A stretch of 64,000 nt of DNA. It comes from Micromonospora citrea. Lineage in GTDB: Bacteria > Actinomycetota > Actinomycetes > Mycobacteriales > Micromonosporaceae. The position numbers were made by a program, and so were the translations under genes. This document shows positions 58,266 through 64,000 of this stretch, one piece after another (position 1 is the stretch's first letter; every line of letters starts with the position of its first letter). The notes beneath the pieces are model-generated. The model did no database searches. It was given only the letters and a program-made list of their open reading frames with translations, and was not told the origin of the DNA. The stretch lies in the NCBI RefSeq assembly GCF_900090315.1, contig NZ_FMHZ01000002.1, positions 2,272,501 through 2,336,500 on the forward strand, in the 5' to 3' direction.

Positions 58266-58288
58266 GATATGCGCGCCGCGTATATCGG
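58266..58288. promoter_or_regulatory. operator-like inverted repeat, copy 2
   Basis: GATAT...GCGTATATCGG with CGATAT/GTATATCG arms lies in the divergent region between the Cys-tail gene and the HTH/TPR regulator. Its right half GC-GCGTATA(C/T)CGG matches copy 1 at 56737; the spacing of the arms differs by two bases. Confidence 0.45.
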
Positions 58289-58350
58289 ACCGCCACGGAG
58301 CGGCTTCAATGGATAGGCTCGAAAGGCCCCATGGACGGAGCCACCTGCGC

Positions 58351-59811
58351 ATGGCGAGGTTGCCGGTGACACACGCGAACTGCCCCCGATGTGGCGCGCG
58401 CCTGGCCCGCGACAACGACAGCGGGCGCTGCGCGCCCTGCCAGGCCGCCGAACGGGACAGGCTGAGCACGCCGCCGGTGGTGCCGGCAAGCTTCTGGGAA
58501 CACGAACCGGTGCGACGGGCCCTGGCCGAGCGGCACCTCGGGCGGGTCGTCCGGGCGTACCGGTGCCATCCGTACCACGGGCGGCAGCCGCTGCCGCAGA
58601 CCGTGGTGGCGGGGTGGCTGGGGATCACGCAGGCGCAGCTCAGCCGGGTGGAGAACGGGCCACCGATCATGCACATGGATCGGCTGGCCCACTGGGCAAA
58701 GGTGCTCGGGATACCGGCGCCGCTCCTGTGGTTCGCGTCCCCTTCAGCGCCACTGTCCGCCAGAACCACTCCTGCTGACTCGGACCAATCAATGGCAACT
58801 GACGAGGGCCGGCGAGCGTTGCTGGCCGGCATAGCGGCGGTAGCGGCCGGGGCCGGACTCCTGAAAGCAGCGCCGGCACCCCGTCCCCGCAGGATCGGAG
58901 CAGCCGATGTCGTGCGCCTCAACGCCGTCCTAGAGTTGTACCGGTCGGTGGACTACGAGTGCGGCGGCGGACTGCTCTACCGGGAAGTCGACCGCTTTGC
59001 CCAGTCGGTGTACGCACTGCTCGACTGGTCGCATCCTGAGTCGTTGACTCCGCGGCTGGTCGGTTCGGTCGCGGCGGCCCGCCAACTGGCTGGCTGGACA
59101 GCCCTTGACGCCGGACTGCACGACCACGCGCAGCGGCATTTCGCCGCCGCCGAACGAGCCGCCTTGGCCGCAGACGAGGTGCTGCTCGCCGCGAGGGTGC
59201 GCTACTGCCAGGCCCGGCAGTTGCAGCACCGTCGCCACAACCGGGACGCGCTCGCCACCCTGCAACTCGCTCGTAACCAACTTGGCTCCGCCGCCACGCC
59301 GGCCGTCTCGGCGATGCTCCACGGGGCGGAGGCAGCGTCCCTGGCAGCTCTCGGACAGCGCCGTGAAGCGCTGGCCGCACTCGGGAGGTCTAACGACGCG
59401 TTCGACCAGATTGCCGGCGACCGGGAGCCGGAGTGGATGCGCTTCTACGACCGAGGCGAGTTGCTGGCCCAGCACGGCCGGGTGTACCGCGACTTTGCCC
59501 GCGCTGAGCGCAAGTACGCGCCGGATGCGGTCCGGTGGGTCCAGGAGGCCGTGGCAGCGTTCGGGCAGCAGAACGTCCGCAGCACCGTGCTCAACGAAGT
59601 CGGGCTGTGCAGCGCGTTGTTCCTCGCAGATGATCCACGGCAGGCGATCGTCGTCGGCCGACGCGTCATGAGCCGGGCGGGAGCGCTGACCTCACGGCGG
59701 ACGGTGGACCGGGTGCGGAACCTCGGGCGGGATCTGACCGCGCACAGGATGAATTCCGAGGTCGCCGGTTTCGCACGCGAACTCGCCGCGTTCCAGGCTG
59801 TACCAGCATGA
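58351..59811 (+). CDS. zinc-ribbon / helix-turn-helix / TPR regulator
   Basis: 486 residues. An N-terminal CPRCG...CAPC quartet (Cys11, Cys14, Cys27, Cys30) forms a small zinc ribbon. Residues 82-103 (LPQTVVAGWLGITQAQLSRV) are an Xre-type HTH. A hydrophobic Ala/Gly-rich stretch follows (ALLAGIAAVAAGAGLL), then about 300 residues of TPR-like helices. This matches actinobacterial regulators often beside small-molecule or peptide clusters. ATG at 58351 gives MARLPVTHANCPRCG; the ATG at 58309 with GGAG eight bases upstream is an alternative adding 14 residues. Its stop overlaps the second phosphotransferase. Confidence 0.82.
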   Translation: MARLPVTHANCPRCGARLARDNDSGRCAPCQAAERDRLSTPPVVPASFWEHEPVRRALAERHLGRVVRAYRCHPYHGRQPLPQTVVAGWLGITQAQLSRVENGPPIMHMDRLAHWAKVLGIPAPLLWFASPSAPLSARTTPADSDQSMATDEGRRALLAGIAAVAAGAGLLKAAPAPRPRRIGAADVVRLNAVLELYRSVDYECGGGLLYREVDRFAQSVYALLDWSHPESLTPRLVGSVAAARQLAGWTALDAGLHDHAQRHFAAAERAALAADEVLLAARVRYCQARQLQHRRHNRDALATLQLARNQLGSAATPAVSAMLHGAEAASLAALGQRREALAALGRSNDAFDQIAGDREPEWMRFYDRGELLAQHGRVYRDFARAERKYAPDAVRWVQEAVAAFGQQNVRSTVLNEVGLCSALFLADDPRQAIVVGRRVMSRAGALTSRRTVDRVRNLGRDLTAHRMNSEVAGFARELAAFQAVPA

Positions 59812-60767
59812 GCGGTACCGGACGATTCGGTGACGAGGCCATGACGGCGGCTATGCGTCAGGTCGCCGACCAACTGGGGGTTCGGGCCGACAATGCACAG
59901 CTGCTCCAGCTCACCAACAACGCGGTGTTCGCGCTGCCCTCAGAAAGGATCGTCATCCGGATAGCGCGATCGCATCGGCTGCGGGATCGGGTGCGGAAGG
60001 TGGTTGAGCTTGGGAGATGGTTCGCGCAGATCGACGCGCCGACCATCCGCTTGGCCGAGGGCATCACCCAACCCGTGCAGGCAGGCGAGCTGATGGCCTC
60101 GGTCTGGGACTACCTGCCGCAGAATCCGCCAGCACCGACCGTCGAGGACCTCGGGGTGGTCCTGCGCAGGTTCCACGCTGTCGGGCCGCCTCCCTTCCCG
60201 CTACCGGCTTGGGACCCGGTCGGTGATGCGCGGCTTCGCATCAGTGAGGCGGAAGGGCTGAGCGATGAAGATCGCGAGTTCCTGCTCAGCTGGTGCGAAC
60301 GCTTGGAGGGGCCTGTAGCAGTTCTTCGGCAGCGAGCCGAGGGGCAGCTCATCCACGGGGACGCGCACGTGGGAAACCTGCTTCGGGACCGATGTGGGCG
60401 ATTAGTGCTGTGCGACTTCGATGCCACCTGCAAGGGGCCGTGGCAGATTGACCTGACGGCAGTGGCGGTTGGCGGCGTGCGCTTTGGCCGAGCCGAAGCA
60501 CACGCCAGCATGGCAGCCGCTTATGGGTATGACATCGCGACCGACCGGTATTGGCCCACACTGCGTGAAGCCAGAGAACTTAAAATGATCGCAGCCGCCG
60601 CACCGATCGTCGACACCTCCCCCAGCATACGGGCAGAATTCACTAAGCGGCTGCAATCAATTAGAAGGCGGGAAACCAGCGCAGCATGGACGCCGTTCAT
60701 CAGGGCCCAACGTCTTCGGGACCGCCTCGACCACCTAATTATGCCACTGAAGCACTCGTCACACTGA
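59808..60767 (+). CDS. second APH-fold phosphotransferase
   Basis: 319 residues. Brenner motif LIHGDAHVGNLL (His183-Asp185-Asn190) and LCDFDATCKG (Asp203) give a complete APH catalytic core, with the nucleotide-binding N-lobe starting near residue 30. ATG at 59808 overlaps the regulator stop (ATGA), so it is translated with it. Together with the phosphotransferase ending at 56809, two related kinases flank the regulator/Cys-tail pair. Codon bias begins to weaken in the last third, near the AT-rich island. Confidence 0.87.
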   Translation: MSGTGRFGDEAMTAAMRQVADQLGVRADNAQLLQLTNNAVFALPSERIVIRIARSHRLRDRVRKVVELGRWFAQIDAPTIRLAEGITQPVQAGELMASVWDYLPQNPPAPTVEDLGVVLRRFHAVGPPPFPLPAWDPVGDARLRISEAEGLSDEDREFLLSWCERLEGPVAVLRQRAEGQLIHGDAHVGNLLRDRCGRLVLCDFDATCKGPWQIDLTAVAVGGVRFGRAEAHASMAAAYGYDIATDRYWPTLREARELKMIAAAAPIVDTSPSIRAEFTKRLQSIRRRETSAAWTPFIRAQRLRDRLDHLIMPLKHSSH

Positions 60768-60789
60768 ATCAGCAAGAGAGCTACGACTG

Positions 60790-62082
60790 CTAGTCCAAGA
60801 ACCGCGAGTCGAAGCCCCCAGCCCGTCCGCCCTCACGCCACAGTTCACCGGAGGGCGACAAGGACGGTCGAGAAGCATGGGTAGCAGGTTTCACCGGAGG
60901 ACGGTAGGCGTATTCGGTGGGGATCAGTTCGTCTTGGCTGATCTCCCAAGGCCAGAACCAGCGCCCTCTGCCCCCGGCAGCCCTGAGACCGGCGTCATGA
61001 ATGATTTGAATCTCCGACGCAACGTACAGGGCATGTTCGGCAGCGCAGCCCGTCGCGGATTGACTATGAGAAACCTCATTAGGCGTGAGTACCACTTCCC
61101 GCCCACATGATCGAGTACCCTTCACCTCCACATGCAATGCACGCCCGTTATCCTGCCAGCAATCGAGGTCATAGCCACGCTTGTACTGACCTACCTGCTG
61201 AACATGCCAGCCGTCAGCGACAAGTTCCGCCCTGGCCATCCCCTCAGCGTGAACCTCGACTAGCTTCCGGACAATGGGATCCATCAGGCGACCTTGCCGT
61301 AGCTTGGCAACGCTACGACCAGACTCTTCAATCACCTTTTGCAGCTCAGCGTCGGCGGAATCCACCGGACTGAACGAACCTTGCATGACTGGCTCACGGT
61401 GAAGGTACGCGAGGAGAGTCAGCATCTCGATGATATCTCGGAGAAGAACGTCGCCTGTCAGCACTTGGAGACCGCCATAGCAGCGAGCGACAATGGTTCC
61501 CGCCTCATAGTTGCGGATTCGGTCACGGCTTTCTGAGCCTACGGGCGGAATCCCACTGAGCCCAAGGTCAACGATGCTCGTGTCCATAGCGTCGAAGGCG
61601 GCCCCTGCGACGCCCCGCAAAAGGCTCCGCGCCTCGGCCGATCGGGAATAGATCAACTCACGATTCTGTACCGGTCGACGCTTACCTGCACGGAGTTCAC
61701 TCGTACCCTGCATCAGGGACAGGTACACTCGAGATCCATCAGCCGCAAAAAGATATGCCAGGTAATATCCCTCCTGCGCGCTCGGCGCGTGAAGCTTGGA
61801 GAACATCCTCACCCAGGGAACAGGTCCATAACTTCCCCTCCGCCCCCCGTACTGTACATCCAGACTAAGACGATCTAGGCCAAGAGATGCTGCAGCCGAG
61901 CCGACAATAGCCCTGAGAAGCTCAGCAATATCATGAAGGGCCGCGTCGCGGGCAAGCATCGCAGGTGAGCCCTTGTGTGAATATCCGCTGGCCAGGTTCA
62001 TGACGTCTTGGAGCAACTGCCGGAGCTTACTCTCGCCCATGGACGGGACGGCGCCAGCAAGGGGCTTCTGCCGAAGTGACAT
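60790..62082 (-). CDS. McrB-N-like plus DUF3883 nuclease-like restriction protein
   Basis: 430 residues. Residues 20-190 resemble the MrcB_N fold (VQYGGRRGSYGPVPWVRMFS, EGYYLAYLFAADGSRVYLSL), a domain used to recognise modified bases. Residues 270-370 match DUF3883 with a restriction-endonuclease-like core: YDLDC (Asp305) and ALHVEVKGTRS (Glu319, Lys321), then NEVSHS. It probably cuts or senses modified or foreign DNA. ATG at 62082 was chosen; 62040 is an alternative, and the longer frame to 62283 runs through the divergent promoter region. It is divergent from the Vsr-ATPase genes. The sequence is clearly AT-richer than the rest of the window. Confidence 0.82.
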   Translation of the reverse strand: MSLRQKPLAGAVPSMGESKLRQLLQDVMNLASGYSHKGSPAMLARDAALHDIAELLRAIVGSAAASLGLDRLSLDVQYGGRRGSYGPVPWVRMFSKLHAPSAQEGYYLAYLFAADGSRVYLSLMQGTSELRAGKRRPVQNRELIYSRSAEARSLLRGVAGAAFDAMDTSIVDLGLSGIPPVGSESRDRIRNYEAGTIVARCYGGLQVLTGDVLLRDIIEMLTLLAYLHREPVMQGSFSPVDSADAELQKVIEESGRSVAKLRQGRLMDPIVRKLVEVHAEGMARAELVADGWHVQQVGQYKRGYDLDCWQDNGRALHVEVKGTRSCGREVVLTPNEVSHSQSATGCAAEHALYVASEIQIIHDAGLRAAGGRGRWFWPWEISQDELIPTEYAYRPPVKPATHASRPSLSPSGELWREGGRAGGFDSRFLD

Positions 62083-62362
62083 GGCCGAGAGCCTAGAGAC
62101 TCTTGTCGACAGCGACTGACCGCAGCGGCAAGGCCGTGATCGACTGACCTGCAGGCCGATGCCCCGGAGTTGAGAGGCATGAGGGCGCCTCACCAGACCG
62201 AGCGAGGGGCCTTGACCTTCTTTGCCCTCCGGCCGATACTCTCGCGTCCTGCCCAGCCGGAATACTTGCCGGCGGCGAAACAAGCTGCGTCAGCTCCAAT
62301 CGGGCGGGGGATCAGCACATGGACGGACAGCTCGGCACGATGGCGAAGGCGAGACCGCGGCG

Positions 62363-62824
62363 GTGAGCCGCCCTCCCAGTGTCGCTTCCGACCGCCGCCC
62401 TGTTCCGCTCAGCCAAGCGGTCTCCGATCAGATGAAGCGCATGCGTCGGGCCTCCACCAAGCCTGAGCTACTCATCCGTAGGGAGCTGCACCGCCGCGGT
62501 CTTCGCTTTCGCGTAAATCACCCAGGACTGCCCGGAAAGCCAGACATCGTCTTCACCAGAGCCCGGCTCGCCATCTTCGTTGACGGCTGCTTCTGGCATC
62601 GATGTCCGGTACATGGTGTCCTGCCCAGGAACAACCGCGACTGGTGGGAGGCGAAGCTCCTCCGCAACGTTGAGCGCGACCGGGAGAAGGACGCGGCGCT
62701 GTCGGCCCTGGGCTGGCACGTTCGACACTTCTGGGAGCATGAGGATCCAGTAAGGGCCACGGACGAGATTGCGCGGCTGTGGCGGCACCTGCTCAGTGAG
62801 CAAGCATCCGGTGGAAGGCCGTGA
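62363..62824 (+). CDS. vsr: very short patch repair (Vsr) endonuclease
   Basis: 153 residues. MRRASTKPELLIRRELHRRG starts the Vsr fold, KPDIVF supplies the catalytic Asp61, and FVDGCFWHRCPVHGV then NRDWWEAKLLRNVERDRE are hallmark motifs. In Dcm systems Vsr nicks at T:G mismatches left by 5-methylcytosine deamination. GTG at 62363 gives a typical Vsr length; upstream frame has no coding character. It is followed after 51 bases by the MORC/MutL-like ATPase, an association known from restriction systems, where the Vsr-like enzyme may serve as the nuclease. No methylase is seen within the window. Confidence 0.92.
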   Translation: MSRPPSVASDRRPVPLSQAVSDQMKRMRRASTKPELLIRRELHRRGLRFRVNHPGLPGKPDIVFTRARLAIFVDGCFWHRCPVHGVLPRNNRDWWEAKLLRNVERDREKDAALSALGWHVRHFWEHEDPVRATDEIARLWRHLLSEQASGGRP

Positions 62825-62875
62825 CGTGGTCTGTGACATCCTGGTCCTCGCTCGCATGACTTCATGGAGGTAGCC

Positions 62876-64000
62876 GTGCCCGGCAAGGCCTGGTTCGATG
62901 TTGCGCCGTCGGCTGCGCGCCTGACCAGCTCGCTTCGTGACATCGGTTACGACTTCCCCACGGCTGTAGCGGACATCGTCGACAACAGCGTGGCTGCCGG
63001 AGCGATGCGGGTGGAGGTGATGATCGAGTTCGCGGGATCAAGGTCGCGGGTCTACATAGCGGATGATGGCTGCGGCATGTCGGCGGGCGCTCTGCTGGAG
63101 GGCCTGCGACTCGGCACGCGTCGCTCCTACAGGCTGGGTGAGCTGGGCCGCTACGGGTTGGGTCTCAAGACCGCCTCGCTGTCCCAGTGCCGATCGGTGG
63201 CGGTGGTTTCCCGGAGCAATCCCGAGGTGGTTCGGACGTCCGCCCGGGTCCTCGACCTTGACGTGGTGGAGGAATGGGACCAATGGGTCGTGGTGGACCC
63301 GGGTAATGATCCGGACGTCGCCAGAGCCAAGCAGTGGCTGGCCGAGGGTACCGGGACAGTGGTCCTCTGGCGTCACCTTGACCGGGTGCTGCCCGAGAAG
63401 CAGCCTGAGGGCGGCTGGGCCCGACGCCGGTTCGAGACCCTTGCCGCGAAAACTGCTGAGCACTTGGGAGTTGTGTTCCACCGCTTCCTTGAGGGCGTCG
63501 ACGGCAAGGCCCCACTGGTCATCACGGTCAACGGTCAGAAGGTCAGGGCATGGAACCCGTTTGCGCCCGAAGAGCCTGGCGTGTCTGAGCTGCCGCCGCA
63601 GCGCTTTGAGGTCACGATCGGTGACGTTACAGGTCACGTGGATCTTCGACGCTTCGTCCTTCCCTCGCGCGACCGATTCTCCACTCCTGGCGAGTTCGAG
63701 CGACTCTCCGGTCCGCTCAACTGGAACCGGCAGCAGGGCATCTACGTTTACCGCGCGGACCGACTGGTGCAGTGGGGCGGCTGGAGCGGCATCCGGGGCA
63801 TTGACGAGCACACCAAAATGGCGCGTGCCGCCCTCGACTTCAGCACCGACCTCGACTCGGCTTTCAACATCAACGTTGCCAAGATGAGAGTCTCGCTACC
63901 CGCGCAGCTACGTCAGATGCTCGAGGCCCCGGTCAATGAACTCTGCATCTACGCAAACGACGCCTATCGCCGGAGCGCACGGCCCAAACAGAAGCCGGTC
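62876..64000 (+). CDS. MutL/MORC-like GHKL ATPase of a restriction system (3' end outside window)
   Basis: 375 residues are visible before the window ends; no stop is reached. The Bergerat ATP-binding fold is complete: VADIVDNSVAAGAMRVEV (N box, Asn37), ADDGCGM (62-68) and GRYGLGLKTAS (91-101). This order and wording match MutL/MORC-type, not histidine kinase, ATPases; MORC-like homologues linked to restriction systems with Vsr-like nucleases have been described. GTG at 62876 has GGAGG five bases upstream, inside an in-frame ATG at 62864 that lacks a site. Transcribed with the Vsr gene. Confidence 0.88.
   Translation, partial: MPGKAWFDVAPSAARLTSSLRDIGYDFPTAVADIVDNSVAAGAMRVEVMIEFAGSRSRVYIADDGCGMSAGALLEGLRLGTRRSYRLGELGRYGLGLKTASLSQCRSVAVVSRSNPEVVRTSARVLDLDVVEEWDQWVVVDPGNDPDVARAKQWLAEGTGTVVLWRHLDRVLPEKQPEGGWARRRFETLAAKTAEHLGVVFHRFLEGVDGKAPLVITVNGQKVRAWNPFAPEEPGVSELPPQRFEVTIGDVTGHVDLRRFVLPSRDRFSTPGEFERLSGPLNWNRQQGIYVYRADRLVQWGGWSGIRGIDEHTKMARAALDFSTDLDSAFNINVAKMRVSLPAQLRQMLEAPVNELCIYANDAYRRSARPKQKPV

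Noticed and set aside
62876-64000. Sensor histidine kinase
   Set aside because: It has GHKL motifs but in the MutL/MORC order and at the N-terminus, with no phosphoacceptor histidine domain.
1-64000. tRNA or rRNA genes
   Set aside because: None was recognised by eye; a dedicated tRNA scan would be decisive.

Overview
The window is very GC-rich DNA with strong third-codon-position G/C bias, many GTG starts, four-base ATGA/GTGA gene overlaps, twin-arginine signal peptides and several SigE-type sigma factors. This fits an actinomycete chromosome, most likely Micromonosporaceae (Micromonospora-like). The genus is an inference from gene style, not from a database match. No rRNA or tRNA gene was seen. 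The first and last genes are cut by the window edges.

Layout. 0-11.5 kb is ordinary chromosome: a HesB-like protein, an FAD monooxygenase, a PBP4-type DD-peptidase, a serine hydrolase, a pentapeptide-repeat protein, a caspase-like protein beside a 5'-truncated flavin/F420 oxidoreductase, and a secreted M15 zinc peptidase. 11.5-17.3 kb has a sensor kinase/LuxR regulator pair divergent from a three-gene ABC exporter operon, then gene remnants. 17.5-28.8 kb has an amino-acid permease, a serine hydrolase with an ArsR-like regulator behind a probable leaderless promoter, a ParA ATPase with a small partner, a first SigE module, a Tat-exported metallo-beta-lactamase-fold protein, a class A beta-lactamase-like gene divergent from a LysR gene, and an aldo/keto reductase. 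28.9-38.4 kb has two more SigE/membrane-protein modules, a flavin reductase with a DrrAB-like exporter, and a 1116-residue AAA regulator. 38.6-46.6 kb has an uncharacterised three-gene operon with a Tat protein and a Cys-rich protein, a secreted FN3-CBM3-like protein, and an SF1 helicase divergent from a membrane STAND ATPase.

46.7-52.5 kb looks accessory and DNA-directed: a GYD protein, a GIY-YIG/EVE-like/HNH triple-domain nuclease candidate, then a tightly packed HhH-GPD glycosylase, B12-type radical SAM protein and thymidylate-kinase-like protein, with a CYTH protein convergent. 52.7-56.6 kb holds a von Willebrand A two-gene membrane unit and an operon of a small Cys-pair protein, a globin-like/ferredoxin-reductase protein and a DivIVA-domain protein. 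56.8-60.8 kb holds two phosphotransferases, a protein with a Cys-rich tail and a zinc-ribbon/HTH/TPR regulator. 60.8-64 kb is visibly AT-richer and is a restriction/defence island: an McrB-N-like/DUF3883 protein, a Vsr-type endonuclease and the start of a MutL/MORC-like GHKL ATPase that runs off the window.

Best candidates for undescribed biology are the triple-domain nuclease at 47.1-48.9 kb, the 60.8-64 kb island, the glycosylase/radical SAM/kinase/CYTH cluster, the family of three small CR...PCRL proteins (3.3, 11.6 and 56.3 kb), and three SigE modules sharing a promoter-like element.
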